Shown: in pieces, positions 8,454 to 16,762 of the stretch
How positions within the stretch are numbered: the first letter of the stretch is position 1
Layout: each line of letters begins with the position of its first letter
DNA from: Bacillota bacterium
GTDB lineage: Bacteria; Bacillota; Clostridia; Oscillospirales; Acutalibacteraceae
DNA: 64,000 bases
Reading direction: 5' to 3'
Assembly: GCA_023458755.1 (NCBI GenBank)
Contig: JAEWYE010000076.1
Location: forward strand, 62,001-126,000
Translations under genes and position numbers: made by a program
Notes under the pieces: generated by a model
Database searches by the model: none
What the model saw: the letters and a program-made list of their open reading frames with translations, nothing else
What the model was told of the DNA's origin: nothing

Positions 8454-9659
8454 GTGGCGATATTAAAAGCTTTAATAAACAAGGAAACTCTTAGGATGAT
8501 CTGTGAAACAAAGCGAGTTGAAGTTTCTTATATTGCAGATAAAATCAGTTGCAAGCCAACTTCAAAAGTTGATGGATGGCTTAATCTTACCTCGGAAACT
8601 CTGCCAACTTTTAATCAGGCAAAAAAAATTGCATCTTGCTTGCATATTCCTTTTGCCGGGTTATATATGAAACCCGAAGATGTTCCCAAAAAGCAGCTTC
8701 CTAAAATTGTTAATCGTCGCGTCCTTCTAAACGGATATAGTCAAAACGAAAGTTCTTTAAATATTGCTATATCAGATTTACTTGAAACCCGTGACCTACT
8801 AATTTCCGTAAAGCAAGAGTTAAAAGAGCCTATTTCCCCCTTTAATGTAGCGATTGATACAAATACGACTGATGTGGCAGTAGCTTCGGCAATTCGAAAA
8901 TTCTTCGAGATTAGTCTGGATGAGCAATTCAAAAACTCATCTGCCCGCCAGTTTTATTTATATGTGCGCCAGCAGATTGAGGCGAAAGGTGTATTCATCC
9001 AATGTTTTACGGATGTCGATTTGGAAACAGCTCGGGGATTGGCCATTTTTGATGACGTCATACCCATCATTGGAATCAATGAGAAAGATCGTCCACCGGC
9101 AAAGACATTCTCTATTATCCATGAACTGGTTCATTTGCTAAATCGTCAGTCATCGCTATGCAATGAATTTGTAAGTGCATTTTCTAAGAACGCCGAAGAA
9201 ATATTTTGCAATGCTGTTGCAGGCGAGTTGCTTGTACCAAGAGATGCATTGTATGCTAAACTGCATAGCAGGAACCTATCTTCAAATTTTACAATTTCTG
9301 ATATTCAAAACTTAGCAAATGATTTTTCAGTAAGCAAGGAGGTTATTTCCAGAAGGTTGCTTGACAATGGGGTCATTAATGAAGTGGAATATACTGCTTA
9401 TAATGACGAATTTCGAAAGCTAATAGAAACTGAAAAAGAAGAACAGCGAATAGCTCGATCCGAAGGGCGTGCACCAACGATACCAAAATATCCCGATAGA
9501 GAAGCAATTGACCGAACAAGTTCAAGCCTATGTCGTTCTTTGTTCAAGGGCTATACCGAAGACGTTTTCAGCAAACAAGATGTGTCACGCTATCTTGGAA
9601 TCAGCCAAAAGTATGCGGACAAATTTCTTGGGGAGGTGTCGAAATGGTACGTCAGATGA
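8454..9659 (+). CDS. XRE-ImmA/IrrE family metallopeptidase-like protein
   Basis: This 401-residue protein has a GTG start at 8454 behind ggggaggtg. An N-terminal helix-turn-helix segment (about 10-75) precedes an ImmA/IrrE domain with the zinc-binding motif HELVH at 223-227. A helical tail follows. ImmA-type peptidases cleave repressor or antitoxin proteins. Here the stop overlaps the next gene (DUF4411) by 16 bases, the standard pairing for these two families, often treated as a toxin-antitoxin-like module. The pair sits between mod and res, so it may guard or regulate the R-M system. The substrate is unknown. Confidence 0.85.
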   Translation: MAILKALINKETLRMICETKRVEVSYIADKISCKPTSKVDGWLNLTSETLPTFNQAKKIASCLHIPFAGLYMKPEDVPKKQLPKIVNRRVLLNGYSQNESSLNIAISDLLETRDLLISVKQELKEPISPFNVAIDTNTTDVAVASAIRKFFEISLDEQFKNSSARQFYLYVRQQIEAKGVFIQCFTDVDLETARGLAIFDDVIPIIGINEKDRPPAKTFSIIHELVHLLNRQSSLCNEFVSAFSKNAEEIFCNAVAGELLVPRDALYAKLHSRNLSSNFTISDIQNLANDFSVSKEVISRRLLDNGVINEVEYTAYNDEFRKLIETEKEEQRIARSEGRAPTIPKYPDREAIDRTSSSLCRSLFKGYTEDVFSKQDVSRYLGISQKYADKFLGEVSKWYVR

Positions 9660-10132
9660 GTCTATTCTCAAAAAAACTGCCGTATAAATACATTATCGAC
9701 AGCTCGTCTATTTTCTCCCAGAAGGACAACGAACCCCACAGGCGGACAGTATATCGAGGGTTATGGAAACGTATAGAACAATTAATTCAAGAAAAAGAGA
9801 TAGTAACATCTTCTGAAATAGCCGACGAGATTAAAGATAAGGATTTGGAATCCTGGCTGCAAAACCAACAGTGCGTTATTCTTCCCGTTGACGAATCCAT
9901 ACAGCAAAATGTAACCAGAGTTGTTTCCAATAATCCAAAGCTTGTGGACTTCAAACAAGTAAAATCATCGGGGGATGCGTTCCTAATTGCTACCGCAATG
10001 GAGTACCACTTAACTATTATTACTGAAGAAAATCAAGATAGCCCTTATAAGATACCAAAGGTTGCCGAAAACATGGGCGTAAAGGCTATTGATATTAATG
10101 AGCTTTGTCAAATTGAGGATTGGCAATTTTAA
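9644..10132 (+). CDS. DUF4411 family, PIN-like protein
   Basis: A 162-residue protein; ATG 9644 is chosen because ggggaggtg lies directly upstream, inside the end of the ImmA gene. Longer in-frame starts would run through that gene. The sequence has the PIN-like pattern of acidic residues: YIIDSSSIF near the N-terminus, SSEIADEIKD in the middle, SSGDAFLIATAMEY and ITEEN at the C-terminal side. DUF4411 proteins are regular partners of XRE-ImmA/IrrE proteins. Nuclease activity is inferred from PIN-like fold features, not shown. Confidence 0.8.
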   Translation: MVRQMSLFSKKLPYKYIIDSSSIFSQKDNEPHRRTVYRGLWKRIEQLIQEKEIVTSSEIADEIKDKDLESWLQNQQCVILPVDESIQQNVTRVVSNNPKLVDFKQVKSSGDAFLIATAMEYHLTIITEENQDSPYKIPKVAENMGVKAIDINELCQIEDWQF

Positions 10133-10168
10133 TATGCTTTGATACTGTCTAAGAAAAGTTGGGGTTAT

Positions 10169-13100
10169 ATGAAACTTAAATTCAAAAATCAGGATTTTCA
10201 AACCGATGCGATGAACGCCGTGGTTGATCTGTTCACCGGGCAGGAAAAAACGCGAAGTACCTTTTCTGTGGTAGAAGAGAAACAGATGTCGCTCATGAAT
10301 AGTCTCGGCATAGGCAATGCTCTGTATATTGACGCGCAAACGCTTTCTGACAATATGCACACTGTTCAGAAACGTAATAATTTACCTATGACACCCAATG
10401 CGTCGGATATGCAGTTCTGTATTGAGATGGAGACGGGTACTGGCAAGACCTATGTTTACACCAAAACCATTTTTGAGCTAAATCGTAAATATGGTTTCAC
10501 CAAGTTTATCATAGTTGTACCTTCTATCGCCATTCGCGAAGGGGTCTATAAGTCCTTTGAAGTCACGAAAGAGCACTTCGGACTGCAATATGACAATGTG
10601 CCGTGCCGGTATTTTATTTACAATTCCGCAAAGCTCTCCGATGTGCGGCAGTTCGCCACAAGCGCCAACATCGAAATTATGATCATAAATATTGACGCTT
10701 TCAAAAAATCCGAGAATATCATTAATCAGGCACAGGATAGATTGAATGGTGAGACCGCTATGCGGTACATTCAAGATACTCACCCCATTGTCATCATTGA
10801 TGAGCCGCAGAGTGTGGACAATACACCAAAGGCAAAGGATGCCATTGCCTCCCTGAACCCACTGTGCGTGCTACGCTATTCTGCCACACACCGTGAGAAG
10901 ATTAACTTGCTTTATCGTCTGACGCCGGTGGACGCATATCTGATGGGATTGGTTAAGCAGATTTCCGTATCATCCAATCAGGTGGCTGGTGGCTTCAACC
11001 AGCCGTATGTCCGCCTGCTTTCCGTTTCAAATGACAAGGGCTTCCGCGCTAAGATAGAGATCGATGTAAAGGGTAAAGATAGCATTGTGTCTCGCAAGAC
11101 GCTAACTGTCAAACCAGGTGATGATCTGTTCCTGCTTTCTGGGGAACGGGATCTTTACGAGGGCTATTCCATCGTTGGAATTGATTGTACCCCAGATTAT
11201 GAACATATCGAATTTGGCAACACCGAAGAAGTGGCGCTGAACAAAGCCATCGGTGACGTAGATGAGGACATCGTTAAACGAGTGCAAATCCGCCGCACCA
11301 TCGAGGCACATCTTGATAAAGAATTACGTTACACCAATAAGGGTATTAAGGTTCTTTCGCTATTTTTCATTGATAAAGTGGATAAATATCGCCACGAGGA
11401 CGGTACTCCCGGCATTTACGCTAAAATGTTTGAGGAATGTTATTCCGAACTGATTGCAAAACCAAAGTATGCTCCCATACGGGAGCGATTCACTTCCGAT
11501 GTCTCTAAAGTACATAACGGTTATTTTTCACAGGATAAGAAGGGACGCCTGAAGGACACCAAGGGTGACACACAGGCGGACGATGACACCTACAACACCA
11601 TTATGCGCGACAAGGAATGGTTATTGTCCTTCGACTGTCCGCTGCGCTTTATCTTTTCCCATTCTGCGTTGAAAGAGGGTTGGGACAATCCAAATGTGTT
11701 TCAGGTCTGCACGCTGATTGATCAAAAATCCACTTTTACCTGCCGTCAGAAGATCGGACGCGGTATGCGCCTGTGCGTCAATCAGGATGGTGAACGGATT
11801 GAGGATAGGAATATCAATATCCTTCATGTTATGGCAACCGAGAGTTTCGCGGAGTTTGCGGATAACCTGCAAAAGGAAATTGAGGACGACACCGGCATGA
11901 AGTTCGGTATGTTACAACTCGATTTGTTCTCTGGTATGGTTTATGAAGACAAGCGAGAGGTTGAAAAGGCTGTCACGTCGGAACAGGCAGAGAAAGTCGT
12001 AGAAGCTCTCAAGGCTAGCGGGGTCATTGCGGCGAACGGCAAAGTGGATACTGCTGTAAAACCGCAAGAAATCATCCTTCCGGCAGAACTGTCCGAGATC
12101 AAACAAACTGTAACCGCGGTAATTGAACATACGGATACCATTGTGCCGGAAACTTTTGCTGGTGCGATCTACACGAAAACTGTGACCGAGGAAAAACAGA
12201 TGACTTATGAGGATGCACAGGAGCTGATGGAACATTTTGAGAAAAAAGGCTACATCACCAGCGCTGGCAAGATGAAAGACACGATGAAAAACGCCCTTAA
12301 TACCGGAACGCTTGATTTACCGAAAAAGTACGAGACCGCGCGGAATCGTTTTGAGACGATTATTGCGAATGCTGACCGCAGGCCTCCGGTGCGCGACGCT
12401 TCCAAGGACGTGGTAGTGCGCATCAAAAAGCAGGTCATGATGTCTCCGGAATTTCTGGAACTGTGGAACAAGATCAAACAGAAAACAGTCTACCGCGTTA
12501 ACATTGACACAAATAAGCTGATTGAAAACTGCATCAAGGCATTGCAGGAAATGCCAGTCATTCCAAAAACACGGCTCATTTCTCAGACAGCGGATATTCA
12601 TATTGAAAAAGCTGGTATATATCACACGGAGCGCGAAATGCGCACAATGGATATCGATAATTCCTATCAGACACTACCTGACCTGATTACTGCTATCAGT
12701 GATGAGACACTTTTGACGCCTGTTACGGTCAATGAAATTCTTGTACGTAGCGGGCGGTGTAGCGACTTTCTGAACAATCCGGAAGCCTTCCTGGAAAAGG
12801 CTACGGAGATCATCCGAAGCAACCGCCATGCTCTGGCTATCGACGGTATTAGCTATGTAAAACTGGATGGTAAGGAATACTTTGTGCAGGAGATTTTTGA
12901 CACTGCTGAACTGATTGCCAACCTTGATCGCAATGCGGTCAAGGTTGAACATAGTGTCTACGACTATATTGTCTATGACAGTAGCACTATTGAACGTCCC
13001 TTCGCCGTCGCGCTGGACAATGACCCGGATGTAAAGATGTTCTTCAAAATACCTGATCGTTTTAAGATTGAAACACCCATTGGCACCTATAATCCTGACT

Positions 13101-13297
13101 GGGCAGTGTATCTGACCAAAAATGGCGAAGAGAAATTATACTTTATTTTGGAGACAAAGGGTAGCACCAACTTTATGGATTTGCGGACAAAAGAACAGCT
13201 TAAAATTCACTGCGGTAAACAACACTTCAAGGCGTTGGAGGATGGTGTAGAATTGCGGGTTGCTACGAACTGGAATACGCTAAAGTCGACATTGTAA
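10169..13297 (+). CDS. res: Type III restriction endonuclease subunit (Res)
   Basis: This 1042-residue ATP-dependent helicase-nuclease partners with Mod and cuts DNA after translocation between head-to-head sites. ATG 10169 (MKLKFKNQDF) is chosen over TTG 10139, which has no ribosome site. The Walker A sequence GTGKT is at residues 90-94, the Walker B/DEAD-type DEPQ at 211-214, and a helicase C-terminal QKIGRGMRLCVNQ follows. The C-terminal nuclease has the PD-(D/E)xK set: D977 in NPDW and E995-T-K997. Length is normal for type III Res. It is the last gene of the cluster and is followed by terminators. Confidence 0.95.
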   Translation: MKLKFKNQDFQTDAMNAVVDLFTGQEKTRSTFSVVEEKQMSLMNSLGIGNALYIDAQTLSDNMHTVQKRNNLPMTPNASDMQFCIEMETGTGKTYVYTKTIFELNRKYGFTKFIIVVPSIAIREGVYKSFEVTKEHFGLQYDNVPCRYFIYNSAKLSDVRQFATSANIEIMIINIDAFKKSENIINQAQDRLNGETAMRYIQDTHPIVIIDEPQSVDNTPKAKDAIASLNPLCVLRYSATHREKINLLYRLTPVDAYLMGLVKQISVSSNQVAGGFNQPYVRLLSVSNDKGFRAKIEIDVKGKDSIVSRKTLTVKPGDDLFLLSGERDLYEGYSIVGIDCTPDYEHIEFGNTEEVALNKAIGDVDEDIVKRVQIRRTIEAHLDKELRYTNKGIKVLSLFFIDKVDKYRHEDGTPGIYAKMFEECYSELIAKPKYAPIRERFTSDVSKVHNGYFSQDKKGRLKDTKGDTQADDDTYNTIMRDKEWLLSFDCPLRFIFSHSALKEGWDNPNVFQVCTLIDQKSTFTCRQKIGRGMRLCVNQDGERIEDRNINILHVMATESFAEFADNLQKEIEDDTGMKFGMLQLDLFSGMVYEDKREVEKAVTSEQAEKVVEALKASGVIAANGKVDTAVKPQEIILPAELSEIKQTVTAVIEHTDTIVPETFAGAIYTKTVTEEKQMTYEDAQELMEHFEKKGYITSAGKMKDTMKNALNTGTLDLPKKYETARNRFETIIANADRRPPVRDASKDVVVRIKKQVMMSPEFLELWNKIKQKTVYRVNIDTNKLIENCIKALQEMPVIPKTRLISQTADIHIEKAGIYHTEREMRTMDIDNSYQTLPDLITAISDETLLTPVTVNEILVRSGRCSDFLNNPEAFLEKATEIIRSNRHALAIDGISYVKLDGKEYFVQEIFDTAELIANLDRNAVKVEHSVYDYIVYDSSTIERPFAVALDNDPDVKMFFKIPDRFKIETPIGTYNPDWAVYLTKNGEEKLYFILETKGSTNFMDLRTKEQLKIHCGKQHFKALEDGVELRVATNWNTLKSTL

Positions 13298-13350
13298 GGT
13301 AGCCAACGTTTCATTTTTTATAATGAAAAGAAGTGTTCAAATAAGCGTGA

Positions 13351-13384
13351 GGAGCATGAACGATATACAGTTCATGCTCCTTTA
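13351..13384 (+). terminator. Intrinsic terminator after res
   Basis: GGAGCATGAAC and GTTCATGCTCC form an 11-bp stem with an eight-base loop followed by TTT. It lies 53 bases after the res stop. Confidence 0.7.
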
Positions 13385-13657
13385 GCATCTAAAGCGTCCG
13401 CAGGACGCGCAGCCGCACAATTTATTGTGCGATCAAAGGGGGTTGGGGGCGCTGCCACCAACAAGCAAAAGGCCGGTTTCCGTGGAAGCGGAAGTCGGCC
13501 TTTTAGCTTTGTGGGTACCACAAAGCATTGCTTGCCATTTTTATCACTAATTGTTGATAACCACGTATGCTCATCGGCATATAATTGATAAACAAACATG
13601 ATGATATAATCAGTAGAAAACAGCTCATCCGCTGGATTTTGTCATGAAGGTGAAAAA
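13385..13657. other. Hairpin-rich non-coding stretch
   Basis: No gene is supported here. It holds GCGTCC-GCA-GGACGC (13395-13409), the cgcacaat/attgtgcg hairpin next to it, and an AAAAGGCCG...CGGCCTTTT terminator-like hairpin (13467-13504). These stacked hairpins probably mark the end of a transcription unit or an element boundary. The final bases carry a TATAAT-like box before the response-regulator remnant. Confidence 0.5.
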
Positions 13658-14385
13658 ATGGAGAGTTCTGATTGGGTTAACCTTCTAAATAATAAAATTC
13701 TGCTTGTGGATGATGAAAAGGATATAGGCAACTTGCTTGAGAAAGTGCTTAAAAAAGATGGATTCAAAAACATTCTTAAAGCCTCGAGTGGACAGGAAGC
13801 TATCCAACTGTGCAAAATGCACCGGCCGGATGCCATTGTTCTCGACATCATGCTTCCCGATATTGACGGGATTGAGGTATGTAGGAAAATCCGGGAATTT
13901 TCATATTGTCCGATCATGTTTCTGCCTTCCAAAAACGATGATATAGACAAAATATTGGGCTTAAGCAGCGGCGGTGATGATTATATAACGAAACCTTTCA
14001 GCCCGAGAGAGATTGTGTTCCGGATAACGGCACAACTGCGCAGGCAGAAATATGATTGCTCGGATAAAAATAATGTAAAACAGCAGATACATTTAAGCAA
14101 AAATCGACACTGATGACTGCCGTGTGTATAAAATGACATAGAGCTTGCGTTTACTGCAAGAGAGTTCGAAGTGCTTCGCTACCTTGCCGAAAATCCAAAC
14201 AAGATCATCAGCAGAGAGAGCGCCTATACGAACAGGTTTGGGGAGAGGACAGCGTCGGCTGCGACAATACTGTTATGGTACATATCCGTCATATCAGGGA
14301 GAAAATTGAGGATGATCCGACGAATCCCAAACTGCTTCAAACAGTGAAGAGGCTTGGATACAGACTTGTGAAAAGGGATAGCTAA
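13658..14385 (+). pseudogene. OmpR/VanR-type response regulator, frameshifted
   Basis: The receiver domain is intact in frame 1 from ATG 13658: ILLVDDEKD acidic pocket, phospho-Asp in AIVLDIMLPDIDG, and the KPF lysine. That frame stops at 14113 after only 151 residues. The winged-helix output domain follows in broken frames: LAFTAREFEVLRYLAENPNK, then after another shift LYEQVWGEDSV, MVHIRHIREKIEDDP and LGYRLVKRDS, ending at TAA 14385. At least two frameshifts and a stop at the domain linker make a functional regulator unlikely. No histidine kinase follows. It is probably a relic of a two-component cargo module of a conjugative transposon. Confidence 0.85.
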
Positions 14386-14403
14386 ATGAAACGGTCAGGA
14401 TAG

Positions 14404-14430
14404 GTAGCCGCTTAAGCGGCTGTCTGTTTT
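14404..14430 (+). terminator. Hairpin with T tract
   Basis: AGCCGCTTAAGCGGCT palindrome followed by gtctgttttta. It lies between the regulator remnant and the IS200 remnant and may be the subterminal hairpin of the IS200 element. Confidence 0.45.
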
Positions 14431-14873
14431 TATGTCTTTGTTTCCTTGCTACCTGTAAACGGGTCTATATATTCTTTGAATGATATTTGGTCGGATGCTA
14501 TATCCTCTTGCAACTGATTTTTGATATATTCTTCAATTACTTTCGCATTTCTTCCTACTGTGTCTGCATAATACCCTCTGCACCAAAAGTGTCTGTTCCC
14601 ATATTTGTATTTCAAATTTGCATGTCTATCAAATATTATCAACGAACTTTTTTCCTTTAAATATCCCATAAACTGCGCTACACTTAAATTTGGTGGTATA
14701 CTCACCATCATGTGTATATGGTCTGGGCATGCTTGTGCCTCTATTATTTCTACTCCACGTTGCTCGCATAGTTTTCGTAATATCTGCCCTATATCTGCTT
14801 TTATTTGCCCGTAAATCTCCTGTCGTCTGTACTTGGGAGCAAAAACTATATGATATTTGCATCTCCATTTATG
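14430..14873 (-). pseudogene. tnpA: IS200/IS605-type TnpA transposase, 5'-damaged
   Basis: The open frame reads HKWRCKYHIVFAPKYRR from 14873 and continues to the stop at 14430, 148 codons. It carries the HUH motif as CPDHIHMM and the catalytic tyrosine helix IEEYIKNQ, so the catalytic core is intact. The normal first ten residues are missing: an in-frame TGA (14874-14876) sits directly before HKW, and no ATG, GTG or TTG is found before the HUH motif. A two-base loss near 14874 would explain this. Probably inactive; transposition in trans by another copy cannot be excluded. Confidence 0.85.
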
Positions 14874-14907
14874 TCAGTTTATAAGAAACTACACACAGAC
14901 CTTAAAA

Positions 14908-14972
14908 CGGGCTGCTGACAGCAAACGGCGATATGCTCCCGGAGAGGGTAGCCTATCGCCGCTTTATTCTGT
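14908..14972. repeat. Hairpin repeat, copy 1
   Basis: Runs ctgctgaca-gcaaacggcgata ... tatcgccgctttattctg. The outer stem AACGGCGATA/TATCGCCGCTT encloses an inner C-rich/G-rich stem. The same arrangement recurs in the same orientation at 31348-31413, with changed loop bases that largely keep the inner stem. It may be an IS end, a mobile palindromic element or a shared terminator. Confidence 0.7.
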
Positions 14973-15050
14973 GGATTTCCAAAGGAGGGGACACCCCTTT
15001 GAAACACTCATCCTAATTGAATTGCAAACTTCTATTGGTACGACCACATA

Positions 15051-16598
15051 TCAGCTCTGAGTGCTTTTAAAAATTGCAAAAGATTGTCCACACATCATAA
15101 GATGACCATTTTCTAAAGTACTGCTGCCTATCATGAACACAGGTTCGCCCTTCTCCATTAATAGAATCTCCACTTCACGGCAGGAAGGATTCACTGCTAT
15201 AAAATATTTGCCACGACGGTACACAAATGGATAACAGTCTTTTTCCGCATAAATTACCTCAAAGTTTGGAACCGCCTGCAAATCTGGAATTTGATGGCGC
15301 AGGGCCAACACTTTTCGCACAGTATTCAACAACGACTTTTCATCTTTTTCCTGATTTTCCACAGTGGGGGCGCAGTCACGTCCATCTACCGGCAGATATA
15401 GCTTTTCCTTATCTGCATTGGAGAAACCTAAATTGTTCCCATTTGTCCACTGCATCGGCGTGCGCGTTCCGGTTCGGTTATAGCCACCTTCCACACTCGT
15501 CAGTTTAAAATACTGCAGACCTATTTCATCGCCGTAATAAATAAACGGAACACCTGGCATGGTTAAAAGAAAAGAATACGCGATTTTGCATTCCGAATTA
15601 TCATAGCCAAGTGTCATACGGGGCGTATCATGATTACAGGTTATAAAGCTAATATATCCTTCTGACTTGGACACATTGTATTTCGGAAGATAATCATCCA
15701 GAAACTCCATAATGTTCCCTTGACCCTGCTTGCTGAAAAAACTGAGTGGATTACCGTCATTGCTCGTTTTGCGAAAGAGTGAATAGTAACCGTTTCCCCT
15801 GTGATTGAGATAAAAATCCATGTGAAACCGTGACCGGTTAATCGCCTTGTCGGGATCGGACCATTCGGATACCATTGCGGCTTCCGGATAATTCTGGTCA
15901 AGCATTTCGCGCACATTTCTCCAAATTTCAGCGGTCGCAGCGTGATCGTCGTCGTTTTTAACCAAACATGCAGCCATATCAACGCGAAAACCATCGCAGC
16001 CTGCATCGAGCCAAAAGCGCATAACGTCTTCCATTGCTTTTCGTGTCGCGATGCAGTCCGGGCTTGTATAATGCTGCTGCCACGGTGCGGTTATCTTGTT
16101 AAAACCGTAATTCAAGGCTGGCTGTGACGAGAAAAAATTCAAAAGGTAGCAGCCGTCTCTTTCTGTTACACCGCACATAGAGTTAAACTCGGCTGGACGA
16201 TTCCATACGGAATCCGTCCAAACATACCGGTTGCTGTATTGATTTTGTTCTGCTTTTTTACTTTCCAGAAACCATTGGTGCTGGTCGGATGTATGTCCGG
16301 GAACCAAATCAAGCAAGATATGCATTCCGCGTTTATGTGCCTCCGCAAAGCACCGTATCATATCGTCGTTCGTGCCGTAGCGAGGTGCAATTTTTTTATA
16401 GTCACGAACATCATATCCAGCATCCATAAAAGGGGAATCAAAGCAGGGATTGATCCAAATTGAATTGCAGCCAAGCGATTTAATATAATCCAGTTTTTTC
16501 GTGATACCGTTAATGTCGCCTATGCCGTCGCCGTTTGTATCGTTAAAGCTTTGGGGATAAATTTCATAAAATACTGCGTCGTTAAGCCATTTTGGCAT
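15051..16598 (-). CDS. GH13 alpha-glucosidase/amylase-type glycosidase
   Basis: A 515-residue intracellular glycoside hydrolase of family 13 (no signal peptide) that should release glucose from imported maltodextrins or isomalto-oligosaccharides. The (beta/alpha)8 motifs are present: YEIYPQSFNDTNGDGIGD at 11-28, nucleophile D207 in GFRVDMA, acid/base E245 in MVSEWSDP, and H323-D324 in CNHDTPRM. A short beta C-terminal domain follows. ATG 16598 has ggaggat upstream. It is the last gene of the minus-strand maltodextrin operon, 164 bases after the GH13_20 gene. The exact subfamily and linkage preference cannot be told from motifs alone. Confidence 0.88.
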   Translation of the reverse strand: MPKWLNDAVFYEIYPQSFNDTNGDGIGDINGITKKLDYIKSLGCNSIWINPCFDSPFMDAGYDVRDYKKIAPRYGTNDDMIRCFAEAHKRGMHILLDLVPGHTSDQHQWFLESKKAEQNQYSNRYVWTDSVWNRPAEFNSMCGVTERDGCYLLNFFSSQPALNYGFNKITAPWQQHYTSPDCIATRKAMEDVMRFWLDAGCDGFRVDMAACLVKNDDDHAATAEIWRNVREMLDQNYPEAAMVSEWSDPDKAINRSRFHMDFYLNHRGNGYYSLFRKTSNDGNPLSFFSKQGQGNIMEFLDDYLPKYNVSKSEGYISFITCNHDTPRMTLGYDNSECKIAYSFLLTMPGVPFIYYGDEIGLQYFKLTSVEGGYNRTGTRTPMQWTNGNNLGFSNADKEKLYLPVDGRDCAPTVENQEKDEKSLLNTVRKVLALRHQIPDLQAVPNFEVIYAEKDCYPFVYRRGKYFIAVNPSCREVEILLMEKGEPVFMIGSSTLENGHLMMCGQSFAIFKSTQS

Positions 16599-16762
16599 AA
16601 AAATCCTCCGTTCTAATTTTTAAACTGTCTGTTCCTATTCTTTGGACTTCCCTCGCAATGCCAGTAACAAAATATTTTCACAAATTTTAAGTTCAAGTTG
16701 GGCACCCCAGTAAAATGAATTTGGAAGCTCTAACAATTTGCCAACTAATTTTGTCGTATAAT

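Noticed and set aside
13372..13599. Minus-strand 75-residue frame after res
   Set aside because: Its first 30 residues look protein-like, but no ribosome site precedes it and it runs through the stacked hairpins, so it is probably chance.
14629..14868. 79-residue minus-strand frame with an ATG in the IS200 region
   Set aside because: It is the transposase region read in the wrong frame; the correct frame carries the HUH motif.
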